This document shows positions 1 to 10,958 of a stretch of 64,000 nucleotides of DNA, one piece after another; position 1 is the stretch's first letter, and each line of letters opens with the position of its first letter. This stretch comes from Megalonaias nervosa (taxonomy: Eukaryota > Mollusca > Bivalvia > Unionida > Unionidae): contig JAECUM010096282.1 of NCBI GenBank assembly GCA_016617855.1, forward strand, positions 1 to 64,000, in the 5' to 3' direction. The notes below the pieces were generated by a model that worked only from the letters and a program-made list of their open reading frames with translations, was not told the origin of the DNA and searched no databases. The position numbers and the translations under genes were made by a program.

Positions 1-442
1 TGATTGAATCTGACTGATCCAGTTTCCTCCACTTCTGAGGTATTGTAGAATTGGTGTTAGAATCAATCTGAATTTGCGGTAATTTTTTAAAAAAATGTAT
101 GGAAGGTGAATTTATGATATTCCGAGTAGTTTTCATGCATGAATTGTATTTAAAATGCATGCAAGCTAAACGGAACGCAAACATCCTGTCACAGCATACG
201 TTTTCACATGTGTACTATATTTGAAACACACGAGAACCTCATTTCAACCCATCCCACCCTGACCTCAATAGCTCTGTTTCTAACCTTATCGTCATGTAAA
301 TGGTAAGATTAGATAGGTTTGCATTGACGCCAATAACAAAAACCAGCTATGTCCAGTTTGAGCTGTCTTGACTTGAACGAATCCTCAACACAAATTCACG
401 TCATCAGATAAGACCATAACTAAAATGACCTAGAATCAAGAC

Positions 443-502
<60 letters not shown>

Positions 503-1550
503 GTGTGACATATTGTCACATAAAATAATGAAGAATAAAGAATACACAAAAGAATGGGCATATAACTGTACATGGGCCGTGATCATGACGAAATTATTTT
601 TGTGTCATTTGCTTCTCCAACACTATTTTACCAAACAATAGTCTTTCGTTAAGGTTGACTGGACATTTTATGTTCCAGTTTTTAATCTTCTAAATTGCAC
701 AAAAGTGGAGAAAGGTGACACATGTAAGCAAACGATAGATTATATAAAATCCTTAAATCCGAAAATATACAAGAACAAAAATAATGTGTACATTATTTAA
801 AAATAGAAACAATATAAAATTAGGAAATGCTCCTAACACTATCATCTATTCATTGGTGACAAGGGCTTTCCAGTCGTCCGGAGGCAATGTTTTCTAGTAG
901 CGCTCCTATTTTGCTACAGAGAACATTATTTTTTTTATGTTAGTTGCGCCCTCCCCCGCCCCCCCTCCCCCTCCTCCGCCACGATCCTAACTATACGGTT
1001 TGGAAGAATTGGCCCTATTATACTAAGGCGAAGTTGAAATACTATGGAAACTTCTTTTAAAAGAAAAAGATTCCAACTGCGCCCCTTTGTCTGGCCTCCA
1101 GGGTTTGGGCAATTGCCTCTTCCTAGCTCCCCCCTTCCCGGTCACATTTTTTTTTAAAACTTGGTGTAAAATAAATCAGATTAACAATATATTAAATCTG
1201 TTATATATGATACAGGAAATTGATACGTTGGTACCTCTACAATAATTTTATCTTTTGGTAAAATTTAGGAAATTCTGGATAACAATAGTTTTTAAACCTC
1301 TAAGTACCTGCAGGGTTACAATGGAACATGGGATTTTATTTGCAAGCTACAGTGGTAGTATTTCATATTTCACCAGTTGGAACTTAGTAAGGGAGACTAA
1401 TAGAGCACTCTGCCTCCTAGAGTTGTTTCCCTTATGCAACAGTAACGCGCTTTAGTTGGACAATTCATCCGTATCGTACTTAGTTCAATACCAAATAGTT
1501 GTAACAGCATAATGATTGAGCCTCGAGTTAAATGCAAATTCGCTTTTTCA
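1..1550. other. Non-coding flank
   Basis: No convincing coding sequence is seen. The stretch is AT-rich and contains one (TC)n microsatellite near 448-499 and a C-rich tract near 950-980. The short open frames here have no recognisable domain. Confidence 0.6.
448..499. repeat. (TC)n microsatellite
   Basis: Uninterrupted dinucleotide run of about 50 bp. Confidence 0.95.
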
Positions 1551-1551
1551 G

Positions 1552-1757
1552 ATCATTGACATCTCACTTTTGTCCGCGTTGGTTCGAGTCTTTGGCGCGG
1601 TCATCGTAATTGTGTGAGAAAGCTTGGCAGTAGCTTCTCGTGGGTCGGTGTTTCTTCCTGGGATTCTCCCGGGTTCTTCCTCCACCAAATATACTGGCAG
1701 CCATGTATAGCATATAATGTGCTGAAAAATTGACAAACCGAATAACAACAGGATGGA
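1552..1757 (+). repeat. 5'-truncated tRNA-derived SINE
   Basis: This copy matches the full-length SINE at 2841-3085 in the opposite orientation. It contains a B-box-like GGTTCGAGTC near 1580, the same central body (TCTCGTGGGTCGGTG, then the TCCTCCACC segment) and an AAC-type tail near 1743. The tRNA head with the A box is missing. It is more diverged than the neighbouring copy, so probably older. Confidence 0.7.
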
Positions 1758-1808
1758 CTACGGAAGGACAGACAACGTGATCGTGATTACTATAGGGATC
1801 AGTGGGGA

Positions 1809-1830
1809 CCTAATAATAATAATAATAATC

Positions 1831-1877
<47 letters not shown>

Positions 1878-1878
1878 T
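1809..1878. repeat. (TAA)n microsatellite
   Basis: Trinucleotide run with one short interruption near 1830. Confidence 0.95.
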
Positions 1879-2237
1879 AAAAGGTGTCACGATCAGAAAA
1901 TCCATCATTTAGATATTATTTGAGTGGCAGAAAAATGCCCATAAATTTGTAAACCTAGAAGATCTCATTATCTAAAATAAGTTTTGAAATCGGAAGCAAG
2001 CAAAAGCATCTGAATTTTGCTCAGCTATCTCAGTATACTAACCACGAAACAAGAAATTATCCCGTGCTATCTACTTTGGCATTTGTCGCGATTGGAGAAA
2101 GAAATGGCAGATTTAAGCCGCAGTGCATTTGTTGTTTTATGACATTGGCCTACGAAGGAGAGCCTTATCAACAATCCAGAAAATATGTTGATTAATCACC
2201 GAGGGTTTAAACACATCAAACACTCCAAATCACTTAG

Positions 2238-2295
2238 TCACATACATACATACATACATACATACATACATACATACATGCTTGCATGCATGCAT

Positions 2296-2338
<43 letters not shown>

Positions 2339-2403
2339 CACATACATACATACATACATACATACATACATACATACATACATACATACATACATACATA
2401 CAT
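2238..2403. repeat. Composite tetranucleotide microsatellite
   Basis: A CATA run, then GCAT/CACG runs, then (CA)n, then CATA again. Open frames on both strands here are repeat translations, not genes. Confidence 0.95.
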
Positions 2404-2840
2404 TTAACACTCCAAATTCTTGAGTCACATACATTTTCGGTGTTTGCAGTCTGTTTATGGGTTAAAGGAGCTAAGTTTCGAATTCTATACATTTGCCTAA
2501 TAAAACAGAAAACGGTAATATCGTAAACAAACTTAATCGGGGATCCGATGAACAGCACTAAAGAGCACTACCGCATAGATTTTCAAAATTTTTACGTTAC
2601 TTTTGTTTTTCAGTTACATTCTAAATGTTGAAAAATGTTAAGCTTGTGATAGATCTAATAAGGATGACAATTGCGCTAAAAGACGTAAAAGGACTTTTCT
2701 CATCGAAACATAGAGCTTGTCTAGGTGTAATATGCTCACGTGACAGATCAAAATGGTAATCTAAGGTTCAAACGGCTTGAGTGGACAGTTATGCTTTCAC
2801 GTTAATTTACGTAATAATAAACGACTATCTAATGCTGTTG

Positions 2841-3085
2841 TTGTTGTTATAGGGTTTAACGCCATTTTTCAGCACTTGATAGGCTATACATGGCGGCCAG
2901 TATTAATGGTGGAGGAAGAACCCTGGAAAACCCCGGGAAGAACCACCGACCCACGAGAAGCTACTGGCAGGCTTTCTCACGTACCCACGTTAGCCGAGCC
3001 TGGACTCGAACTCACGCAGACAGAGGTGAGATGGCAGTGATCCGTAACGATCAGCGCTTTAGACCACTCGGCCACTCGGGGCCCC
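2841..3085 (-). mobile_element. Full-length tRNA-derived SINE with perfect target repeat
   Basis: The 245-bp element lies on the minus strand. Its head, near 3085, reads like a class II tRNA (Ser/Leu type) with A box TGGCCGAGTGG and B box GAGTTCGAGTCC. A conserved body and an (AAC)n tail follow, the tail lying at the low-coordinate end. A perfect 17-bp repeat, ACTATCTAATGCTGTTG, flanks it at 2824-2840 and 3086-3102. This shows insertion by target-primed reverse transcription and suggests a young copy. The family is inferred from structure, not from a database. Confidence 0.85.
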
Positions 3086-3184
3086 ACTATCTAATGCTGT
3101 TGCCCACAAACGAAAGAGTTTTAATGCATAGTAATGTATCTTCCTTGAAGTAAAACAGCGTTTATACGTAGTTTTAGCGAAGTG

Positions 3185-3436
3185 AGTAGTAAAGTAATAG
3201 GCTGATCTTAAACCAAATGTGGGTTCTAGACCAGAGACCCCCACCCCTTTAAAATAAATATATTCTGACATTTTTCACCACCTCAGAGACCCCCACCCCA
3301 AGGATTTGTAGGAGAAAGAATATCTTAGTTTAGAAACCTTTTTTGATTGAACATCGCAACTGAAAATGACGGATGGTCAGATGATCCAATGACATTTATT
3401 GATAATATAGTTGATGCACTTTTTGATAATGATATA
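3185..3436. repeat. Left terminal inverted repeat
   Basis: Pairs with the reverse complement of 20974-21376, from AGTAGTAAAGTAATAGG inward to GATAATGATATA. Compared with the right repeat it lacks about 150 bp near 3348-3360. It also has about 48 extra bp bounded by a duplicated AGAGACCCCCACCCC near 3233-3300. The inner part carries the remains of the C-terminal end of the gene at 20965-21242. Confidence 0.9.
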
Positions 3437-3461
3437 ACACTAACTTAATTCTGTGGACTGT

Positions 3462-3715
3462 GCATAATGGAAAATTACTGGCACTGATTACTGTCCATTT
3501 TGACCTCATTTAACCTCAATGGAAAATTACTGGACACTGATTACTGTCTATTTTGACCTCAATGGAAATTACTGGCACTGGTTAACTGTCCATTTGACCT
3601 CAATGGAAAACTACTGGCACTGGTTAACTGTCCATTTGACCTCAATGTAAAATTACTGGCACTGATTACTGTCCATTTTAACCTCAATGGAAAATTACTG
3701 GGCACTTTAGTTACA
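3462..3715. repeat. Short tandem repeat, about five units
   Basis: The unit contains GGAAAATTACTGGCACTG, then TTACTGTCCATTTTGACC and a CTCAAT tail. Unit length varies by small indels. Confidence 0.85.
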
Positions 3716-3794
3716 TATAAACTTATCTCTGAAGACAGTACACACATACAGACGGGCCTTCTCTCTACGTTCAACAGATTTTGTACACCCTATT

Positions 3795-3895
3795 ATCTTA
3801 GAAAAATTGAGATTGACATTATGTCAATCATAGGAATCGAACCACAGGCCTTGAGTACGAGAATCTAACGCTCTAGAACTAGACCACAGACCTAC
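3795..3895 (-). repeat. tRNA-like SINE head or pseudo-tRNA
   Basis: On the minus strand an A-box-like TGGTCTAGTTCTAG and a B box GGTTCGATTCC are spaced as in a tRNA. The T-stem bases do not pair well, so it is a degraded tRNA-derived sequence rather than a functional tRNA gene. Confidence 0.45.
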
Positions 3896-4452
3896 CTTAT
3901 ATATAGATGTTCACAAATTATTATATACTTACCAGTTACCTGATTTTGAAAAACGTTGAGAATAGCATTACATTTTCTGATTCTGAAAAACGTTATTATA
4001 AATGAATCGGGAAATCTACGATACATCTGCTTTGGTAAAATATAAATCTGTTTGTACAGAAAAACGAAACTTTAATACAGCGGCTGTATACATTACAAGC
4101 GACTTCCGCAGTCTGAAAAATCGATAGTGGGTTTTTACCAGCCTTATACATAATGTGAAGATTCACATACAACCCAAGTGGAAGGTTAACACACAAATCA
4201 ATACAGAACATCTGTTTCATATATTTTCTAATTCTAATGTCTTAAAATTACTATATCAGATATTTTTGAAGATAGAAAGCAAAATTGTTGCATCAGATTT
4301 GTATGTATGTTAACCTGATACTGTACTATGTCCGATAATCCAAATACGATTTATGTTATCTGGAAGACAGTATTATCTCCCTTCTAAAGGAACACAGTTA
4401 TATTTTCTTCGGCTAATGTTATATTTTCGATCATTAATTAAATAAATAAAAT

Positions 4453-4918
4453 ATGAGACAGAAAAAAGAAATAACAAACATTAATTTGCCGTTTTCTTTA
4501 AACAGTTATAGAATATTTGGTTTTAACAAAGAATATCTTTCAGAAAATTATATAATAGCTCCAGGAAGATATAAACATGGAAATTCTATGTTCACAAGTA
4601 TAAAAACGATGGGATTTAATCTGAGCAAAAAACAAATGACTGAATTTGATTCGATAAAATTAGCAGCTGATATGCTTAAAGTTAATTCTGGAAAAATTGT
4701 AAAAAATCATATTTTTCAAACATCTGTGGAAAATTACAAGTAATTTTCTAGGCTCGTACTGGATTACTTTTGTCGTTAGAACTGAAAAAGACCAAGAAAA
4801 AATAAATGATTAGCTGACTGATCCTTTTACTGATATATTTGAACATGCGATAAAAAGTCTGCCTAGAAAATACGTGTATTTTCCAGAGAAACATAATGCC
4901 CAAGTGCTAAAGTATTAA
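4453..4918 (+). pseudogene. NUMOD-like DNA-binding protein gene, broken
   Basis: The first 96 codons are open (4453-4743). Another frame then carries the rest to a stop at 4918, with one further internal stop. The segment beginning EFDSIKLAADMLKV resembles the helical NUMOD1-type DNA-binding repeat found next to HNH and GIY-YIG nucleases. It parallels the gene in the right terminal repeat (FDSIKSASSYTGV) and the tail of the HNH gene (FKSIYFTAKHLKI). Its last 56 bp overlap the end of the polymerase gene on the other strand. The function is inferred as DNA binding only; no nuclease residues are visible. Confidence 0.55.
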
Positions 4919-7900
4919 TTCCATTTTTGCAATATCTTTTATCATCAAAATTACTTAGTCCACGTTTTATTATTGTATCTGTCTCGAGTTTGTGAAGATT
5001 GGTTCTGATTACATTTGTCTTAATAAAACTGACATTATTGTTTAGTGCGGTTTAAAAATCGTTAAATTTCATACATTTTTTTACGTATCCACTAGGAATA
5101 CCTATTGCTTTCTTTGTCAGTTTATTATCGTCGAGAATTACGGCATACATTTTACTTCGAAGTCCAACATACTCTTTAAGCGGCACAAACATAAACTCAT
5201 CTTTCATTTTGCCAATAACTTTTTTATTCACATCATCATGAAATCCGCTACTTGTCGGATAATCAGATAAATCAAATAGGTCACGGTGTTTATAAATATC
5301 CTCATAGACATCTTCACATTTTATATTATAAACTAGCGAATCTGTATCAGTAAATAGCAACTCTGAATCTGGCCACTGCTTTTTGGTAAAATTGTAGTGA
5401 AAGTCGTACATTAGCCACTTTGATATATCAAGTACAGCTGCAATATCATATATTGGTTTATTTAACTTTAAATTTGTCTTTCGTCGTTGTATTGCAACAA
5501 GATTTTCATTAAATATTTTCATGCTGACAAAACCATCATCGTTAACTAATTTGTTTTTGCGATTTATATCATTTACAATTTCTATCGAAACTCGCTTTCT
5601 AATGTTCTCCATTGTCTTTCCAAAAACTGAGTTATTCATTAACTTAAAAAAGTTTTTCTCAAAGTCGATCTTAGCAATAGCACGACGTTTGGTATTTAAT
5701 TCAATATAATTTGACATCCACCTAGACTGATTAAATTTTAGCACACGATGGACTTTTCTCAGAATTAGTCCAGCATCTACTGCTTGTTTTAAATTTTTAT
5801 AATGTATCACGTAATTTCTTTTATTTAGCAAATTTGGAACTAACTTATTAACAATCGAATTTTTTGCTGTTGTCATAGCTCGTTGTTCAGATGATAGTAA
5901 ACTGTAATCTATCATCATCGATTCTGCACAAAATGAGTAGTCGTTGTGTAGATCATGTAACGAACTAGGGTAATCTAGATCAACTTCAACAAAATAACTG
6001 ACATTGTTAATTTTTCTAGGTAAATCTTTTTCAGTTTCTTTAAGAAATTGATCTGGAGTTATCTAATGAAATCCACCGCATGGCATTGGCTCTGACATTG
6101 CATACCCATACAAATTCACACAATCTAGATAAATAATATGATTGGATGGGAGATTTTTATCATAATTTTTAGATATTTATTATTAGTTACTGCCTATTTT
6201 TTTGTTATAATACTAATTCTGCCTCTGATACCTTTTTCAATAAAATTAAACATATCGACATTTGTTAAGAGATCTAATTCTATTTTGCTTGTTTTTAGTA
6301 GAGCGTCCCACGACAGCCCGGGAGCAGAATAATACCAGCAGGGGTCTAGTCCATAATTGCTGTGGCTTACTCGACGAAAACTTTCAAAAACATCTGCTAG
6401 TAGTAATATATCTGTTTTCAAATATAAATCATGATAATCACCATATGTTTTACAACTAAATTTATTCCAAATATCTTGTGCATATTTGTATTCGTCGTCT
6501 GACACATCTTCACCTTTTAGCTGCGAGTAAAATTTGTCTTTGCTAGGCAGAGAAGTTTCATCAAATCTGCTCCAGTCGTCGAGATACTCATACGGAAAGA
6601 TACCTTTTTTTGTCAGATCGACGTAGTTTTCACCAAAGCAAATTTGCAGATTATTAAAAGTACTACAACCTTTTACAAGCTCATCTGATGATGCTGCCAT
6701 AAATTGCAGACTATCAATGAAACGTAATTTTCCGAGAGTAACTGACATATATTTTTCAAAATTATTTGGTATACATTTTATCTTATTATTTAGTTTTAGT
6801 TTAGATTTAATTTCCTAGTTGCCAAAAGCTTCTACAATGATATGACTATCATAGCCACGAAATTTATGTAAAACGACAGGTATAAATTATTTTGGTGCAT
6901 GAAATTTTAAATTACAATTATTATGAGCCGCTCCATGATACTGGCCAGTTAGATGACAGTGATCGCGCACTTTATCTTGGACTCTGTTTGAGTCTACCAA
7001 TAACTTCTCGCAGATATGACAATTAACCGCTTCCTCAAATTCAAGTTGTTGTTTAGACGTTATTTTCCTTGGAGCATTCTTAAATAATTTGTTAGAAATT
7101 TTATTAACATCATCTATAAGATTTTTTAGTAACCATACCGCCGGACTTTTAGATTCATTATCTTTACATCTATATAACTTTACTGGACATGAAAACTTAT
7201 CGTCGACGCAACAAACTACTTTATAAGCTACTCTGTAAGGAACATGTTGCTGTATTCTTCTTGTACTTGATTTATTAGGACTATTTTCAGCGCCAGCCAC
7301 TGGAAAGAGTAGGCACTCAAAATCAGCATAAATAACGAAAGGTATATTTAGCTTATGATCATAATTTTTAAATGTTAAGACTTTGTCTTTTTCGCCGGGC
7401 ATTGTTATTCTTTGAACGTTGGCACAGTATTTAAGATGTTCCTGCAAACATTTGTAACAGAAATATTTCTTTTTTTATTTTTATTATACTGTCCGCCAAC
7501 TAAGCCGTTAAAGTTTTTTATCCAAACGTAATGTCCTTTATAAAATAATAAATTTATTGTCTTTTGTGTAACAGTCTCTGAAAAATATCTTGGGTAAACA
7601 TTTTCTCGCTCATCTAGTCCGAAAACATTTACTGAAATATTGTTTTGTTTTTCAAACTTTGGTATCTGATTTTCTGCCACTGGAAAAATTATTCCACTAA
7701 AATCTAGTTCGTCTTTGTATGGCAAATACTTTTCAATTCGGTCACTGTGGTCACTCTGAGGATGTCTCTCAGACAAAACTGACCAACGAAAACATTGATC
7801 GTCGTTGTTTTTGACATTTATACAGCATTTTTTGTTTTTAATTTTTTTTTGAAGATCAACGTAAGAACTACCTCGCAAGTACGTTATATCTTGCTGTATG

Positions 7901-8337
7901 AATTAAAACTTCCTTTATCATTTCAAATTTCCAACCTGACCCAGATGAAGTAAATTCCTCCAATCTTTTTATTTATTTCTTGGTGACTGTGGCAATATTT
8001 GTTCCAGTTAATATTTTTCGTGATTTAGCTGTTAGATATGGTTCTGAAATTTCTCTGTCGAAATTTGTATTTTCAAAAATTATATCAAGTATATCTTTCT
8101 CGATTGCATGTAACTTTGATAAAATCAAATGATACTGAACTATTAGTTTGATACTTTTGTGAGCTGTAAGTTTTTTAGATACAACTGGTTGTAAAAGATG
8201 AAATAAATTTGCAGAGTTAAAATTTGCTAAAACATTTTGATCATCAAATTTGTAACTGTTGTCGTATCCTGAGAATGCTGTAGCACTTTTTTCTGTTTTG
8301 ATAATGCTCTTTTAGCAATATCGCGCAATTTTAACAT
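4863..8337 (-). pseudogene. polB: Protein-primed DNA polymerase B
   Basis: This is the replicative polymerase of the element, about 1150 codons with N-terminal, exonuclease and polymerase regions. Visible motifs are YADFE (exonuclease I, near 7330), an HNH-like Cys/His insert with DHCHLTG (near 6960), NLYGYAMSEPMP (polymerase motif A, near 6100), KLMNNSVFGKTMENIR (motif B, near 5630) and TDTDSLVY (motif C, near 5340). The C-terminal tail ends at 4865. The gene is dead: in-frame stops lie at 5052-5054, 6063-6065, 6815-6817 and 6887-6889, and frameshifts lie near 6170, 7460 and 8290. The start at 8337 is the first ATG of the open N-terminal frame and leaves a 79-bp divergent spacer to the HNH gene. 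Confidence 0.93.
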
Positions 8338-8416
8338 TATATTATATATGGCATTTTTATATTTAATTAAAAATTACGTAAAAAATCAATTAGAGATATA
8401 AAATACCTATAGTATA
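8338..8416. promoter_or_regulatory. Divergent intergenic spacer with TATA-like motif
   Basis: This 79-bp, almost pure AT spacer separates the polymerase (minus) and HNH (plus) starts. It holds TATAAAATACC about 18 bp before the plus-strand ATG and TATATAATATA just before the minus-strand ATG. It is inferred to be a two-way promoter with very short leaders. Confidence 0.45.
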
Positions 8417-9228
8417 ATGACAGAAATTTTGAGATATATTAGAATGACAGTGGAAGAGCAAGAAACTTATCATGTTCACCCAAAGTACAACTTATATGCT
8501 GCAAATGCACTTGGTTCAGTTATTTGTATAAAATCTCAAAAATCTGTAGGAAAACCAACGCCAGCCGGGATGATAATTTCAGTAAAAGGAGATGATACAG
8601 ATACGATTGAAATGTTCAGAAAAGATTTTATCTATACTTTGTTCTGCGATGAAATTCCAGATGGACAGCGAGTTTATAGAGTAAATAACTCAATAAACGA
8701 TGACAATATTGAGAATTTAGCTTTACAAAATGAGTATCAACCACATCCAGTATTTAATCTATACGAAGCTAACGATCGCGGAATTATTCGAAATATAAGA
8801 ACAAAAAAAGTATTAGGAAAATTGAATGAACGTGGGTATCTTATAATTAGGGTATGCGGAACAAAAACAGATTTGTTAATTATAAATCACACAGATTTGT
8901 TTACGATTTATTTAACGGTGTTATTTTAAATAATTTAGTTATTGATCATAAAAATAAAATTTAATCAGACAACCGGATTGAAAATCTCGATCTCGTTACG
9001 CAAAAAGAAAACACCAGACGAGGAGATGCTGGTGGTATTAGATTTGCTAGATCAATTATCTCAGTAAATTTAGAAACTAGAGAAACAATAAAATTTAAAT
9101 CAATTTATTTTACCGCAAAACATCTTAAAATTAACCCCAGATAGTAAAAGATGTAGCTGATGGTGAAAGAAGATCAGTAACGTCAATGTCAACTTTTGAC
9201 AGATTCAGTTTTAAATATGATGATTAAT
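8417..9228 (+). pseudogene. Homing-type HNH endonuclease with two NUMOD4/HNH modules
   Basis: The open part (8417-8929, 170 codons) has two successive modules. Each starts with an HPKYNLYAAN / HPVFNLYEAN segment typical of NUMOD4-like domains (residues about 20 and 112). The first ends in a degenerate HNH-like NNSINDDNIENLALQNEY (residues 94-111). The second HNH (VIDHKN...NRIENLDLVTQ) is read in another frame at 8937-9000 after a frameshift near 8890, with a stop near 8960. The 3' end adds a NUMOD1-like helix region ending at 9228. Such nucleases cut DNA to spread their own gene. This one is inactive as it stands. It converges on, and slightly overlaps, the small gene at 9212-9508. Confidence 0.75.
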
Positions 9229-9508
9229 TATATTTCGTAATTCTGTTTTAGTAAGACAGTTATGTGCAAACATCAAAATATCATCGCGATCAAATTTTAA
9301 TGTTATAAATGCACTACCATTAAGTTTATTTTTTTTCTGCCGTTGTTAAGAGAATTTTATCAGAATCGCCTTGCATTACAATAACGTCAACAGAATAAGC
9401 ACTATAACCCGACATACATTTTCTAACTGCCTCAGCTAGTTCTCTGTAATTTAATATATTAACTTTATGATGATATTTTACTTCTGGAGATTTTGTTTGG
9501 TTGGCCAT
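9212..9508 (-). pseudogene. Small Polinton protein of unknown function
   Basis: The first 60 codons are open (MANQTKSPEVKYHH...). A frameshift in an A-run near 9334 leads into another frame that ends at a TAA at 9212-9214, just inside the 3' end of the HNH gene. No known domain is recognised. The start is preceded by TTTTATCTAA and an AT-rich leader, the same arrangement as before other genes of this element. It is divergent from the gene at 9543, with 34 bp between the two start codons. Confidence 0.5.
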
Positions 9509-9542
9509 TATTATTATAAATTAGATAAAAGTATATTATAAT

Positions 9543-10061
9543 ATGAACTTGATTAAGCGACTTGCTGATATATACGCGGGAGATTTTACCTCTACCGATA
9601 CAATCGCAAGTGATAAAATCACTAACAACAATTTCATCTCTGGTGATATAGACAAATTTTCTAGCTATAGCGAAGATGATATTTTGTACGACAACGAATC
9701 CGACGATGAAGTAGTTGCTGTCGCTGACAGAAAAAATTACAGCAGGCCGACAACTGGACGATATAATGTTAAGTATCACATTGCTAAAAAAATAATAAAA
9801 TTTAATTTTACTGTTGCTGAACAACAAATATTTTGGTAGCTTATCAAACCTTTTCTTAGTGTAAAAATAATTGGCCATCAAAGAAATATAAAATATGATT
9901 TTATTTTTGTTGAAATATTTAATTTAATGCCAGTTGATAATACAAGAAAATTACATTTAATTTCGTTATGTAAAACTATCAAATGTAAATCTGTACTTGT
10001 AAAGTACGAACAAATTTATAATAACATTATTGTATCGACCGAGTTGGCACCCAGCTATTAA
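9543..10061 (+). pseudogene. Unknown acidic protein with a premature stop
   Basis: The ORF is open for 98 codons, with an acidic Ser/Asp-rich part (SYSEDDILYDNESDDEVV, residues 40-57). It meets a TAG at 9837-9839 and then stays open in the same frame for about 73 more codons to TAA at 10061. No domain is recognised. Because the same frame continues without shifts, a single nonsense change or a short natural product are both possible. The 3' end overlaps the end of the integrase gene on the other strand by about 35 bp. Confidence 0.5.
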
Positions 10062-10940
10062 ATTTATCACTATATCCTCTCCATTTAACTAAACTTTTGT
10101 CGCCGCGCTTTCTAATAACTTTTTCAATAACAAATACGTCTTGGGAAGTTTTCTGAAGTTCCTGTTCGTAAAAACTGCCAGTAATAGGCTCACCCAATAA
10201 ATCCTTCAGCGCGTATGTTACAGGTATTGTTAAAAGTACTTTATCAACAACAAACACTTCTTCGCTCCAGTTTGGAGTAAATCCTTTTTCAAATGTTTTT
10301 CTTTCGTCAGAGAAATTCTAACTTTATCACCAACTTTAAATTTGTGTCTGCGGTACATGTTTTCATTTGCTAATATTGGATTTTTAATTGCGTCATCATG
10401 CGACATTTTAGTGGTTCGATGTTTCGTGTTATTGTATTCGTCAACAATGTTTTGTAAATTATCAGTATATTTATTTGTATTTTTAGCTGTCAAATACTTA
10501 TGAACTTTTTCGTTTAGGGTACGATTAAATCGCTCGACGACAACGCTTTTACCTTCATTTCCTGTAACATATTTTATGATATTATTTTGGAGCAAAAACT
10601 ACTCGAACTTTTTGTTAAAAAATTCTGCTCCGTGATCAGTCCAGATTCTATTTGGTTTTCTTTCTGTAGTTGTTATTATTTGTTTTAGCGCATCAGTTAT
10701 CGACGTTCCTGTCTTATCTGAAACTGGAACACTAAAGCATATTTACTAAAAACATCTATGACATTAAACAAGTATTTCTTTGGAGAGCCGTCAGCTCCAA
10801 CGTTAAATTGAGCTCGATTTTTGAGCTAGATTTGACACATCAACTAAATCTATCGCCCAGATATCGTCAACGGCATTTGCGACAACTTTACGTCGCGGAA
10901 ACGATTTTTTCTTGGTTTGTGTAGCTCTGACACTAGCGAC
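10027..10940 (-). pseudogene. int: Polinton retroviral-type integrase with chromodomain
   Basis: This is the DDE integrase that inserts the element. Visible parts are DDIWAIDLVDV with the first Asp (near 10855), VIDVFSKYAL (near 10750), RIWTDHGAEFF with the second Asp (near 10630), and VVVERFNRTLNEK with the Glu (near 10530). The C-terminal chromodomain (VIEKVIRKRGDKSLVKWRGY, near 10080-10140) probably directs target choice. A stop lies near 10597, and shifts lie between 10640 and 10830 and near 10245. The N-terminal frame is the same as that of the upstream phospholipase-like ORF, separated by three stops. Confidence 0.88.
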
Positions 10941-10958
10941 GTTGTCGCTTCAAGATCA

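Larger units (their letters stand above)
1740..2600. repeat. Partial duplicate of the upstream region of the CYYR1-like exon
   Basis: Long stretches match 50380-50940 in the same orientation and order: the GACAACGTGATCGTGATTAC block, the GAGTGGCAGAAAAATG block, AGTATACTAAC followed by GAAACAAGAA, GGTGTTTGCAGTCT, and CTAATAAAACAGAAA. In the 50-kb copy this sequence leads straight into the Cys-rich exon. Here the homology stops before the exon. Microsatellites have been inserted or expanded within this copy. Confidence 0.65.
3440..4440. other. Non-coding left part of the element
   Basis: No gene is seen. The stretch contains a 45-60-bp tandem repeat (3462-3715) and a tRNA-like SINE remnant (3790-3900). 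Neither is expected in a Polinton, so this stretch probably includes later insertions. Confidence 0.5.

Noticed and set aside
404..586. Open frame over the (TC)n run
   Set aside because: Its coding pattern is just Arg-Glu from the microsatellite; no domain.
2185..2558. Overlapping open frames on both strands
   Set aside because: Translations of tetranucleotide repeats.
2777..3153. Apparent 87-codon ORFs
   Set aside because: They lie within the SINE; the similar ORF at 1548-1748 is the second SINE copy.
3795..3895. Possible tRNA gene
   Set aside because: T stem mismatched; only the promoter boxes remain.
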